From Streptomyces sp. NBC_00102 (GTDB lineage Bacteria; Actinomycetota; Actinomycetes; Streptomycetales; Streptomycetaceae), in contig NZ_JAPEMC010000001.1 in NCBI RefSeq assembly GCF_026343115.1, forward strand, positions 1,736,001 through 1,800,000: DNA of 64,000 nt, written 5' to 3'. Shown here piece after piece: positions 32,544 through 40,888 of this stretch. The translations under genes and the position numbers were made by a program. Position 1 is the stretch's first letter. The number at the start of each line of letters is the position of its first letter. The notes beneath the pieces were generated by a model. That model was not told the origin of the DNA. It saw nothing but the letters and a program-made list of their open reading frames with translations, and did no database searches.

Positions 32544-34064
32544 TCAGGTGAGGAAGTTCTTCAGCTCGTGGACGAGCTTGCGTATGTGGCCGGAGAGGAC
32601 GGGCGTCCCGAGGTCCTTGAAACGTTCGCGGAACCACGGGTTGACGCTGCCGCGTCCCGCGCTGGTCACGGAGCCCACCGGGATGAACTTGACGCCCGAG
32701 CGGTGGAGGGCGGCCATGGACTCGAAGAGCGGCTCGCACCGCCATTCGTAGAAGTCGGAGATCCACACCACGACGGTGTTGCGGGGCTCCGCGACCTTCG
32801 GCTGGGCCAGTGCCATGGCGACCGTGCCGTCGGTGCCGCCGCCGAGCTGGGTGCGGAGCAGTGTCTCGAAGGGGTCGTGCACCCAGGGGGTGAGGTCGAG
32901 GGCCTTGGTGTCGTACGCGACGAGGTGGACGTCGACCTTGGGCAGTCCGGCGAAGATGGAGGCCAGGATGGTGCAGTTGACCATCGAGTCGACCATGGAA
33001 CCCGACTGGTCGACCACCACGATCAGCCGCTGGGGCGTGGTCTTGCGCGTGGTGTGGCGGTAGTAGAGGCGGTCGACGTAGAGCCGCTCCTCCTCGGGGC
33101 TCCAGTTGGTGAGGTTCTTCCAGATCGTGCGGTCGACGTCGAGGTTGCGGAAGACCCGCTTCGGCGGGACCGAGCGGTCCAGCGGCCCGACGGTCGCCTT
33201 CTCCACCTGGGTACGCAGCACCTCGGCGACCTCGTCCACGAACCTCCGGATCAGCGCCTTGGCGTTGGCCAGGGCGACACCGTCCAGGTTGTTCTTGTCG
33301 CGCAGCAGCTGTTCGATCAGCGACATGCTCGGGGTGAGCCGGGCGGCGAGCTTCGGGTCGGCGAGCACCTCGCGCAGCCGCATGCGCCGGACGAGATCCG
33401 CTTCGAGGGCGCCGAGTTCGGGGCCGATCGCCGGAATCAGCCGGCTGAGGTCGGGGGACGTACCGCCGCCCGATCCGGTGGGGCTCACGCCGGTGCCTCC
33501 GGCGGGGCGTCCGCCGCGCAGGGCGCCTGGCTCGCAGCCGAGCGCCCGCTCCAGCCAGCCCGCGTCGGCCTGCCACCGCGACAGCTGCCCGGCGGTGACC
33601 GCTCCCCGGCCCGTCGCGAAGACGTTCAGCAGCACCTTCGAGACCAGCGCGGCACGCCGCACCTCGGCGGCCCGGTCCCGGCCGGAAGCGTCCGGCGCGT
33701 CGTCCGCGTCGGGGTCCGTACCGGCTCCGGCGTCCGCGGCGAGCAGCCCGTCGAACTCGGCGGCCAGTCCCGGGTGGCGCTGCACGACCGAGTCGACCGA
33801 GGCCTGCGGGTCCAGCAGGGCGGGCGGCAGGCCGATGTCCTCGACCACGGCGAGGCTCGCCGACTCCAGCGCCGGCTGCTCCTCGGGGTCGAAGAGCCGG
33901 GCGAGGAGCCGCCAGTAGAGGACCTGGCGTCGGTTGTCCTGGGATTCCGCGCCGGGCACACCGTCCGGGGCGGCCATGTCTGCGGGCACACCGTCCGGGG
34001 CTCCCTGCACGTCAGGGTCCCCCGTGGCTTCGCGCTGTCCGATGTCGTCCGTCCGTCCGGTCAT
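32544..34064 (-). CDS. VWA-domain protein (MoxR partner)
   Basis: A 506-residue protein with an N-terminal helical region and a C-terminal von Willebrand A domain. The MIDAS metal site is complete: D-x-S-x-S in VVVDQSGSMVD, T in GGGTDGTVAMALAQ, and D in VWISDFYEW. The linker preceding it contains Gly/Pro-rich sequence (RGGRPAGGTGVSPTGSGG) and a helical bundle (SLIEQLLRDKNNLDG). Its ATG overlaps the upstream gene's stop (ATGA). It would bind substrate or cofactor proteins through the MIDAS and present them to the AAA ATPase encoded next. Confidence 0.92.
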   Translation of the reverse strand: MTGRTDDIGQREATGDPDVQGAPDGVPADMAAPDGVPGAESQDNRRQVLYWRLLARLFDPEEQPALESASLAVVEDIGLPPALLDPQASVDSVVQRHPGLAAEFDGLLAADAGAGTDPDADDAPDASGRDRAAEVRRAALVSKVLLNVFATGRGAVTAGQLSRWQADAGWLERALGCEPGALRGGRPAGGTGVSPTGSGGGTSPDLSRLIPAIGPELGALEADLVRRMRLREVLADPKLAARLTPSMSLIEQLLRDKNNLDGVALANAKALIRRFVDEVAEVLRTQVEKATVGPLDRSVPPKRVFRNLDVDRTIWKNLTNWSPEEERLYVDRLYYRHTTRKTTPQRLIVVVDQSGSMVDSMVNCTILASIFAGLPKVDVHLVAYDTKALDLTPWVHDPFETLLRTQLGGGTDGTVAMALAQPKVAEPRNTVVVWISDFYEWRCEPLFESMAALHRSGVKFIPVGSVTSAGRGSVNPWFRERFKDLGTPVLSGHIRKLVHELKNFLT

Positions 34065-35458
34065 TTCCGCAGCAGCCTTCCGGCGCGTTCGCGCAGTACG
34101 GCCGCCGCGTCGGTGGCGGCCTTCTCGGCCCTGATCCCGGCCTTGTCCGTGGTGCCTCCGGCCCAGGCTCCGGCGTGCACCGCCACCGCTTTCTTCCGCA
34201 CGGTGGTCTCCACGGCGAGCGGCTGGAGGCGGAACTCCCCCGCGTCCCAGCGGAGCAGTCCGACGCAGGCCCCCGAAGCGAGGACGGCCTCCGGGGTGAG
34301 CGGTCCGGCGGCCGGAATCCGGTCCACGTCGACGCCGAGGGTGTGCCCGGCGAAGGCGAACGTCACCGAGCCGTCCTCCCCGGCCGCCGCCGCGTAGCCG
34401 TCGACGAAGATGGGCACGGCGACGGCCGTGGGGTGACGGTCCAGCGGGGCGGTCGCCCGGCCGGTCGCGGTGGGCAGGGCGACCCTGGCGGTGGCGAAGG
34501 AGTCGGCGGGCTCGCCCGTGCGGGCGTGCCCGGCGCTCCAGATCAGGTCGCCCGCCGCGGTGAGGGGCATGCCGGTCAGTTCGGCCGCGCGCCCCTCGCC
34601 CACCGCTGCCAGCAGCGAGAGGTGGGGGCGGAGCAGTTGCCAGAGTCCGGCGCCGACGACCGAGTCGGGCTTGGGCGCCGACACCGACGCCCGCACCAGG
34701 AACGGCGTGGAGCCGTCCGCGGGTTCGAACACCGCGTGCACCTGGGCCTGTACGGCGGTGGCGTGCTCCTGCACGTCCACCCCGAGCGGCAGCAGCCGGC
34801 CGGTGGCCGGGACGGTCCGCGGGGCGACGATCGCACCGGGCAGGGTGAGCAGCATCGCCCGCGCCCAGAGGTCGGCCCAGCGCCGGACCGGTACCCGTTC
34901 CAGGCCGGCTCCCGGGCAGGATGCGGCGAGTTCGGCGGCGAAGCCGTCCAGGAGGGCGGCCAGGCGGCGCAGTTCGGGGTCGTCGAGCATCGCGGAGACG
35001 ATCCGGGCCGCTCCCTGGACCACCTCGTGGTCGATGCCGCGCCAGCCGCAGCGGGCCAGGTCGCAGAGCCAGGAGCGGGCGGCGACCAGCAGGTTCGCCG
35101 GGGTCCCGGCGACGGCGACGGCGGCGGGGGCGGCCGGCGCGGCCGGGGCGCGGCCCGCCGCCTCCTGGGCCCGGGCGGTCAGCGCGTCGTGGGCGGCGCC
35201 GAGCAGCGCGGCACGGCCCGCGGCGAGGGCGGTGAAGTGCTCCTCCCCCGCGGCCCCGGTGGCGGCCTTCCCGGCCGCCTCGGCGACCCGGGCGGCGAGC
35301 GGGCTGCCGGTGAGGGCGTCCGCGAACTCCGCCAGCGCGGCGGCCTGGGCGGGGGCCGGCCGGAGCAGGCCGGTCACGAGGACTCGGTCGAAGGCGTCGA
35401 CGGCGGCCAGCGCCTCGTCGAGCCCGTCGATCTCCTGGGCGAGCAGGTCGGCGCGCAT
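34061..35458 (-). CDS. Hypothetical protein of the SWIM/VWA/AAA/DUF5682 cassette
   Basis: A 465-residue protein with no recognised domain. It is very Ala-rich in the N-terminal 150 residues (helical) and turns beta-rich after about residue 180, with repeated patterns such as GRLLPLGVDVQEHATAVQ and VSAPKPDSVVGAGLWQLL. ATG 35458 shares its last base with the SWIM gene stop (TGATG), and its own stop overlaps the VWA start, so it is an integral part of the operon. An extended frame upstream to 35503 lies inside the SWIM gene. Proteins of this size and position accompany SWIM and VWA genes in other Streptomyces as far as I recall. Confidence 0.85.
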   Translation of the reverse strand: MRADLLAQEIDGLDEALAAVDAFDRVLVTGLLRPAPAQAAALAEFADALTGSPLAARVAEAAGKAATGAAGEEHFTALAAGRAALLGAAHDALTARAQEAAGRAPAAPAAPAAVAVAGTPANLLVAARSWLCDLARCGWRGIDHEVVQGAARIVSAMLDDPELRRLAALLDGFAAELAASCPGAGLERVPVRRWADLWARAMLLTLPGAIVAPRTVPATGRLLPLGVDVQEHATAVQAQVHAVFEPADGSTPFLVRASVSAPKPDSVVGAGLWQLLRPHLSLLAAVGEGRAAELTGMPLTAAGDLIWSAGHARTGEPADSFATARVALPTATGRATAPLDRHPTAVAVPIFVDGYAAAAGEDGSVTFAFAGHTLGVDVDRIPAAGPLTPEAVLASGACVGLLRWDAGEFRLQPLAVETTVRKKAVAVHAGAWAGGTTDKAGIRAEKAATDAAAVLRERAGRLLRK

Positions 35459-35979
35459 CAGGCCGCCACCGCCCCGAGCGGCGAACGGGTCGGCGGGAAC
35501 CACTGCATCTCGGGCAACGGCAGCCTGGTCGGCGTGAGTTCGAGGTAGGCGAGGTGGTGGAGGAACCGGCTGAAGACGGGCGCGGCGGCCCTGGCGTCCG
35601 CCGGTCCGGGGCGGCCCGCCGTCATGGTGGCCGTGATGCCCTGGGCGCTCGGCTCTCCGTCGGCGGGCTCGGCCTTCAGATAGCGGGCCACGCGCTCGGC
35701 GCCGTACTGGAGGACCGACTCGTTGACCAGGGCGCGTATGTGGTTGCAGAAGCCGCCCCGCGCCCCGCCGCAGGGGCGGTTGTTGTTGGTGCTGCAGGCG
35801 TAGGCGAAGGTCCGCGTCTCGACGGACGAGACGTAGACGCGCTCGATGTCCGACCCGCTGGAGACCACGCCCTGCAACCTGCCGTCGGCGAGTTCCACGA
35901 ACGGGACCTTGGCGAGCTTGCGCGGCCGGGCGGGCGGGATCACCCGCGCCGTGCTCGACCTCTCCACATCTGACGACAC
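35458..35979 (-). CDS. SWIM zinc-finger family protein
   Basis: A 173-residue protein, first gene of the five-gene cassette. GTG 35979 is chosen because AGGAGA lies just upstream; the longer open frame (to 36219) is Pro/Arg-rich shadow sequence. The SWIM-type zinc site is YACSTNNNRPCGGARGGFCNHI, with Cys, Cys, and the closing C-x-H typical of SWIM (C-x-H at FCNH). SWIM domains bind DNA or protein. The downstream overlap (TGATG) couples it to the unknown gene at 34061. Confidence 0.88.
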   Translation of the reverse strand: MSSDVERSSTARVIPPARPRKLAKVPFVELADGRLQGVVSSGSDIERVYVSSVETRTFAYACSTNNNRPCGGARGGFCNHIRALVNESVLQYGAERVARYLKAEPADGEPSAQGITATMTAGRPGPADARAAAPVFSRFLHHLAYLELTPTRLPLPEMQWFPPTRSPLGAVAA

Positions 35980-36343
35980 GTCATCTCCTGCGTGTTCGAG
36001 GGGCCTTGCGACCCGAGGGGGTTTCCGCGCACAGGGGGGGCCACCGCGTCGCGACGGCGGAAGCGGAACACGACTGAACATACGTGCGCCCACTGACAAC
36101 GCGACCGGCCCGCGGAGCGCCGCCCCGGGCGCGCCGGGGACACCGCCGGGCACGGCGCCGGATCGTCGCCTCCCAGGTCGCCGCGCCACCCCACCCCCGT
36201 TCGCGCCACCCCCCGCCACACGGCCGTATGCGGGGACTCTCGCGTGTCAACCCTGGCGAATCGGTGTTTCGGGGTGACCAGGAGGGCTTGGCGTCGTTGG
36301 CGACTGTGTTTGCGCAAGAAACAACTTCATGGAGGACGGCACG
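35980..36343. other. Divergent promoter region between the SWIM cassette and the ACP operon
   Basis: A 364-bp gap. The left end is GC- and C-rich without structure. The last 110 bp before the ACP gene are lower in GC. No operator or leader peptide could be supported. The GGAGG ribosome site of the ACP gene is at 36331-36335. Confidence 0.55.
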
Positions 36344-36712
36344 ATGTACGAGACGCTGACCAGACTGCTGGTCGAGGAGTTCGGGCTGGACGAGGAACAG
36401 GTGCGGCCCGACGCGACGGCCCGTCAACTGGAGCTGGACTCCCTCTCCCTGGCGGAGCTGGCGGTGATCATCACCGAGGCCACCGGGGTACGCCTGGAGG
36501 ACGTGGAGGTGAACCCCGACAGCACCCTGGGGCAGATGGCGGAGGCGTTCGACCGGGCGCTCCCCCCGGGAGCCGCTTCCGCGCCCTCCTCCGCCCCGGA
36601 CCGCCCCGCGGCCCCGGCCTCCGCGCCCGGCCAGGAACGCCCCACGGCCCCGGCCACGGCTCCCGCGACCTCGTTCGGCCAGGCTCTGCCCGTCGCGCCC
36701 GCTCAGTCGTGA
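36344..36712 (+). CDS. Acyl carrier protein
   Basis: A 122-residue carrier protein, first gene of a four- to five-gene operon. ATG 36344 is chosen because GGAGG at 36331-36335 is its ribosome site; ATG 36329 lies upstream of that site. The phosphopantetheine attachment motif is LELDSLSLAEL (Ser33), in a normal ACP helix II context, followed by ITEATGVRLEDVEV. After about residue 78 the protein continues in a Pro/Ala/Ser-rich tail of some 44 residues, unusual for a discrete ACP; it could be a flexible linker or docking tail. Its stop overlaps the ketosynthase GTG (GTGA). Confidence 0.9.
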   Translation: MYETLTRLLVEEFGLDEEQVRPDATARQLELDSLSLAELAVIITEATGVRLEDVEVNPDSTLGQMAEAFDRALPPGAASAPSSAPDRPAAPASAPGQERPTAPATAPATSFGQALPVAPAQS

Positions 36713-37935
36713 AAGCCGGTGTCGTCGTGACGGGCCTCGGCCTGGTCACGCCCGGCGGAATCGGTGTGGAGGCCGGCTGGCGGGCAGCCCTCGCCGGAGT
36801 GTCCACGGCCACCCGTGACCCGCTGCTGGCCGGACTGCGGGTGGACATCTCCTGCCGCGTGCCGGACTTCGACGCCGACGCGCTGCTCGGACGGCGGCTC
36901 GCCCGCCGGACGGACCGGAACACCCAGCTCAGCCTGGTCGCCGCCCGCGAGGCCGTGGCCATGGCAGGGCTCGACGGACGGGACTGGGACCCGGTCCGCG
37001 TCGGGGTGGTCATCGGTACGGGCGGCTCCAGCGTCGACGGCCTCATCGACATCTGCGGCAAGCTCGCCGCCGGCCGCCCCGAAACCGTCCCGCCGACGGC
37101 GCTGCCCCGCAGCCTGCCCAGTGCGAGCGCGGCCGAGGTCGCCCTCGATCTCGGCGCGGCCGGACCGAACTTCGCGACCTCGGCGGGCTGCGCCTCCGGG
37201 CTGACCGCGATCGGCGTCGCCCGCGACCTGCTGCGCTCCGGCGCCCTGGACATCGCGGTGGCCGGCGGTTCCGAGTGCCTCCGCCACCCCCTCACCGTGA
37301 CGGCCTTCGACCAGCTGGGCATCCTGTCCACCCGCTCCTGCGACCCGCGCGCCGCGGCCCGCCCCTTCGGTGCCGGCCGGGACGGCTTCGTGGTCGCCGA
37401 GGGCGCCGGAATCCTGGTGCTGGAGCGCGCCACGCACGCCCGGGCCCGCCGCGCACCGGTACTGGCCTGGACGGCCGGTTACGGGGCCGCGGGCGACGCC
37501 CACCACATCGCCGCCGTCCACCCCGAGGGCCGGGGCGCCGAGCGGGCGGTACGCGCCGCGCTCGCCGACGCCGGCTGGCGGCCGGAGGACGTGGAGCACG
37601 TCAACGCCCACGGTGCGGCGACCCCCTCCAACGACGCGGCCGAGGCCTCCTGGCTGGCCCGGCTGCTGCCGCACCGCCCGCCGGTCACCGCCACCAAGGC
37701 CGCCCTCGGCCACGCCGGCGCGGGTTCGGGAGGCATCGAGGCCGTCCTCAGCGTGCTCACCCTGGCCCGGCGGGCCATCCCGCCGACCGCGAACCTCACC
37801 GAACCCGACCCGGCGTTCGCCGGGGGGATCGATCTCGTCACCAAGGTCCCCCGCCCCGGCGTGGCCCGCGCCGCGCTGTGCGTCTCCACCGCCCTGGGCG
37901 GCCAGAACAGCGCCCTGGCGCTGATGGCCTCCTGA
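36709..37935 (+). CDS. Beta-ketoacyl-ACP synthase (FabF-like), first copy
   Basis: A 408-residue condensing enzyme of the KAS II/type II PKS KS-alpha group. The Cys-His-His triad is intact: TSAGCASGL (Cys161), VNAHGAATPSND (His301) and TKAALGHAGAGSGG (His335, with Lys330). The GTG start overlaps the ACP stop by four bases. Because the active Cys is present it is not a chain-length factor (where Gln replaces Cys). No acyltransferase, ketoreductase or dehydratase is encoded nearby, so it must borrow these from primary metabolism or act on a preformed acyl chain. The paralogue at 39649 is only moderately similar. Confidence 0.93.
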   Translation: MKAGVVVTGLGLVTPGGIGVEAGWRAALAGVSTATRDPLLAGLRVDISCRVPDFDADALLGRRLARRTDRNTQLSLVAAREAVAMAGLDGRDWDPVRVGVVIGTGGSSVDGLIDICGKLAAGRPETVPPTALPRSLPSASAAEVALDLGAAGPNFATSAGCASGLTAIGVARDLLRSGALDIAVAGGSECLRHPLTVTAFDQLGILSTRSCDPRAAARPFGAGRDGFVVAEGAGILVLERATHARARRAPVLAWTAGYGAAGDAHHIAAVHPEGRGAERAVRAALADAGWRPEDVEHVNAHGAATPSNDAAEASWLARLLPHRPPVTATKAALGHAGAGSGGIEAVLSVLTLARRAIPPTANLTEPDPAFAGGIDLVTKVPRPGVARAALCVSTALGGQNSALALMAS

Positions 37936-38054
37936 CCCGCGCCCGGCCCCGCCCGGCACCCGCGCCCACGCGCCGTGCGCACACCCCGCGCCCCCGCCCC
38001 GCACGCACCCCGTACCCGCCCCTAACGCACCCCCGTACCGAACCGCCCGCCGCC

Positions 38055-38084
38055 CCGCACCCGCACCCGCACCCGCACCCGCAC
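38055..38084 (+). repeat. Tandem hexamer (CCGCAC)5
   Basis: Five perfect CCGCAC units in the 276-bp C-rich spacer between the first ketosynthase and the P450 gene. The spacer holds no gene. Confidence 0.8.
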
Positions 38085-38211
38085 CCCGCCGTCCCCGCAC
38101 CCACCCGCGTATCCCCGGACCGCACGAACGGCGAACCGCCGCACCCGTGAAAGCACCGAACGGCGCGGCGCACCCGCCGCTCCCCGTGAACCACTGGAAG
38201 CACCGAAGCCC

Positions 38212-39513
38212 ATGAGCGCCGTCCTCCCCACCGCCCCGACGCCCTACCCCGCCGCCCCTTCCGTCACCGAGCCCGAAGCCGCAGGGCCCCAGGCCCAGGT
38301 GATGCGCCTGCTCCGCCGGCTGCGCACCGAGGCCGACCCGTACCCGGTGTTCGACCGGCTGCGGGAGCTCGGCCCGGTGATCCCCGTCCCCGCCCTGAAC
38401 GCCGCCGTCGTCACCGGCTTCCAGGAGTGCCGCCACGTGCTGCGCGATCCGGGGTTCGTCCTCCCGGACACCGCCTGGCGCGACGCGCACGCCGGCGGCT
38501 GGCGCCACCACCGCAGCGTGGTCAGCTACGCGGCCTCCCTGCCCAACGCCAATCCGCCCCGCCACACCGCGCTCCGGGCCCACCTGGCCCAGGGTTTCCA
38601 CCGCACCGCGCTCGCCGAGCTGCGGCCCGTGGTGACCGGCCTGGTCCACAGCGGCCTGAACGAGCTGGGGGCCGCGCTCGCCGCCCACGGCACCGCCGAC
38701 CTGACCGAACACATCAGCCGGCCGCTGCCCTCCCGGGTCATGTGCAAGGTCCTCACGCTGCCCGACGAGGACGCCCCGATGCTCGCGGGACTGACCGCCC
38801 GCTGGACGGCCGCCGCCGAACTCTTCCCCTCGGAGGCCGACCTGGACGACGCGGACGCGGCGGACGCCGCGCTGGTCGCGTACTTCCTGCGGGTCGTCCA
38901 GGAGCGGGAGCGGTGCCCCGGCACGGACTTCCTCTCCCGGTGGGTGGCCGCCGCCCGGGCGGACGGGGTGGGGATCGACGACATCGTGGTGCACACCGCC
39001 CAGTTGTTCGTCACCGGCTTCATGACCGTCCAGTCCTCGCTGACCAGTGCGGCGTACGCCGTGCTGAGCAGCCCCGAGCTGACGGCCGCGCTGCGCCGGC
39101 GGCCCGAGGAGATGGGGGCGGCCGTGGAGGAGGTGCTGCGCAACCGGCCGGCCGCCGCGGTCGTCGGACGCGTCGCGACCCGCGGCTGCGTGCTGGCGGG
39201 GGTGCCCGTCGCCGCCCAGCAGCGGCTGATCGTGGTGATCCCGGCGGCCAACCGCGACTCCCGGGCCGCCGCAACCGCCCATCTGACCTTCGGGGTCGGT
39301 GTCCACTACTGCCTGGGCGCGGCCCTCGCCCGCCTCCAGCTGGGCGAGTTCCTCCCCGCCCTGCTCAGCCGGTTCCCCTCCCTGCGCCTCGCGGACGTCC
39401 CGGAGACCGGCGACCCCGTCCCCGGCGCGGCGCAGGACCCCGCGCCGATGGCCGGTATCGCGCTCCCCCACCACGTCCGCCTGCTCACCACCACCGCGAG
39501 AGCCTCCCGATGA
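38212..39513 (+). CDS. Cytochrome P450 with altered I-helix and shortened meander
   Basis: A 433-residue bacterial class I P450. The heme loop is LTFGVGVHYCLGAALAR (Cys367 as thiolate ligand), and the ExxR pair is E307-x-x-R310 in VEEVLRNRP. The I-helix oxygen-activation motif, normally A/G-G-x-D/E-T-T, reads VTGFMTVQSS here. The acid is replaced by Met271 while Thr272 is kept. The segment between AANRD and HLTFG is only 7 residues, where about 18 including an F-x-P/D-x-x-F/L-D motif is usual. The protein may therefore be a non-canonical P450 (peroxygenase, or substrate-assisted, or acting on an ACP-bound chain). Its stop overlaps the small frame at 39510 (ATGA). Confidence 0.92.
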   Translation: MSAVLPTAPTPYPAAPSVTEPEAAGPQAQVMRLLRRLRTEADPYPVFDRLRELGPVIPVPALNAAVVTGFQECRHVLRDPGFVLPDTAWRDAHAGGWRHHRSVVSYAASLPNANPPRHTALRAHLAQGFHRTALAELRPVVTGLVHSGLNELGAALAAHGTADLTEHISRPLPSRVMCKVLTLPDEDAPMLAGLTARWTAAAELFPSEADLDDADAADAALVAYFLRVVQERERCPGTDFLSRWVAAARADGVGIDDIVVHTAQLFVTGFMTVQSSLTSAAYAVLSSPELTAALRRRPEEMGAAVEEVLRNRPAAAVVGRVATRGCVLAGVPVAAQQRLIVVIPAANRDSRAAATAHLTFGVGVHYCLGAALARLQLGEFLPALLSRFPSLRLADVPETGDPVPGAAQDPAPMAGIALPHHVRLLTTTARASR

Positions 39514-39659
39514 CCCTCCCCCGCACGACCACACCACCGTCACCGTCCCCGCCCGGCCCCGTTCCCGCGGTACGCCGGCACGCCTCCACCACCGCCCCCG
39601 CACCCGCCCCCGCCTCCACCACCGCCTCCGCCTCCGAGGGGACGCACCATGCCGGTTGA
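39510..39659 (+). CDS. Possible small coupling peptide between P450 and second ketosynthase
   Basis: A 49-residue frame rich in Pro, Thr, Ser and Ala (TTTPPSPSPPGPVPAV, APAPAPASTTASAS). It begins in an ATGA overlap with the P450 stop and ends 11 bases inside the next ketosynthase, so it could carry ribosomes across the 135-bp gap. It has no domain. It may only be a low-complexity spacer that happens to be open. Confidence 0.35.
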   Translation: MTLPRTTTPPSPSPPGPVPAVRRHASTTAPAPAPASTTASASEGTHHAG

Positions 39660-40863
39660 GGCCGCCGTCACCGGCATCGGCATGATCACCCCGGCCGGCC
39701 CGAACACCGCCGCCACCTGGGACGGCGTGTGCGCGGGCAAGAGCCTCGCCCGGCCCGATCCCGTACTGGCGGGCCTGCCCGTCGACATCTCCTGCCCCGT
39801 CGACTTCGACCCGGACGCCGCCCTCGGGCGCCGCCTGGCCCGTCGGCTGGACCGTTTCTGCCAGCTCGCCCTGGCGGCCGCCCGCCAGGCCGTGGCGGAC
39901 GCCGAGCTCTCCCCGGCCACCTGGGACGCCGACCGGATCGGTGTCGTCCTCGGCGTCAGCTGCAACAGCATGGAGACGTACGTACGCGAGTTCACGCTGC
40001 TCGGCGAGGACCGGCAGCACCTGGTCTCGCCCCTGGCACTGCCCCGCAGCGTGGCCAGCATGGCCGCCGCCGAGGTCGCGCTCGATCTCGGTGTACGCGG
40101 ACCCAACTTCACCGTCACCAGCGCCTGCGCCTCCGGGGCCACCGCGCTCGGTGTCGCCCGGGGCCTGATCGCCTCAGGCGCCTGCGACATCGTGCTGGCC
40201 GGGGGCGCCGAGTCCGGGCGTTCCCGGATGGCCGCCACCTGCTTCACCCAGATGCGGGCCCTCTCCCGGGGCGGGCCCGAGGTGGCGTCCCGCCCGTTCG
40301 ACACGGACCGCGACGGGTTCGTCCTCTCCGAGGGGGCCGCCGTCCTCGTCCTGGAACACCCCGACCGCGCGCCGGCCCGGGGCGCGCGCACCCGGGCGCT
40401 GCTGCGCGGCTTCGGCTCGACCAGCGACGCCCACCACCCCGTCGCCCCGCACCCGGAGGGCCGGGGCGCCGAGAGCGCCCTGCGGGCCGCCCTCGCCGAC
40501 GCCGGCTGCGCCCCCTCGGACGTCGGTCACGTCAACGCGCACGGCACGTCCACCCAGGCCGGGGACACCGCAGAGGCGAGGGCCCTGCTCCGGGTCTTCG
40601 ACGGCACGCCCCCGCCCGTCACCGCCCCCAAGGGCGTCCTCGGTCACTCGCTGGGCGCGGCGGGCGCCGTGGAGGCGGCCCTGACGGTCCTCACCCTGGA
40701 GAAGCAGCTCGTCCCGCCGACCGCCAACCTCTCCCGCCAGGACGAGGGCCTGGAACTGGACGTGGTCACCGGGGCCCCGCGCCCGGTCGCGCTCTCCGCC
40801 GCCGCGTCCAACTCCTTCGGCTTCGGCGGCCAGAACGCGGCGCTGCTCTTCACCACTGCCTGA
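39649..40863 (+). CDS. Beta-ketoacyl-ACP synthase (FabF-like), second copy
   Basis: A 404-residue condensing enzyme with full Cys-His-His triad: VTSACASGATAL (Cys160), VNAHGTSTQAGDTAE (His298) and KGVLGHSLGAAGAVEA (His333). The closing strand NSFGFGGQNAALLF is typical of FabF. It is closer to canonical FabF/type II PKS KS than the first copy (which has GHAGAGSGG and ALGGQNSAL). It is the last gene of the ACP-KS-P450-KS operon, followed by tandem 41-bp repeats and a terminator. Two catalytically competent KS genes and no chain-length factor make a minimal type II PKS unlikely. Confidence 0.93.
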   Translation: MPVEAAVTGIGMITPAGPNTAATWDGVCAGKSLARPDPVLAGLPVDISCPVDFDPDAALGRRLARRLDRFCQLALAAARQAVADAELSPATWDADRIGVVLGVSCNSMETYVREFTLLGEDRQHLVSPLALPRSVASMAAAEVALDLGVRGPNFTVTSACASGATALGVARGLIASGACDIVLAGGAESGRSRMAATCFTQMRALSRGGPEVASRPFDTDRDGFVLSEGAAVLVLEHPDRAPARGARTRALLRGFGSTSDAHHPVAPHPEGRGAESALRAALADAGCAPSDVGHVNAHGTSTQAGDTAEARALLRVFDGTPPPVTAPKGVLGHSLGAAGAVEAALTVLTLEKQLVPPTANLSRQDEGLELDVVTGAPRPVALSAAASNSFGFGGQNAALLFTTA

Positions 40864-40888
40864 CCGCGACGCCGCGCGCACGGGTCAC

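Noticed and set aside
38055..38084. CRISPR-like array
   Set aside because: A simple hexamer microsatellite without spacers; no cas genes in the window.
36703..40020. 1105-codon minus-strand open frame across the KS-P450-KS operon
   Set aside because: Gly/Arg/Gln-rich low-complexity translation opposite three well-defined enzymes; a GC-bias artefact.
36344..40863. Minimal type II polyketide synthase (KS-alpha/CLF/ACP)
   Set aside because: Both ketosynthases keep the active-site Cys, so neither is a chain-length factor, and no ketoreductase, cyclase or aromatase is present.
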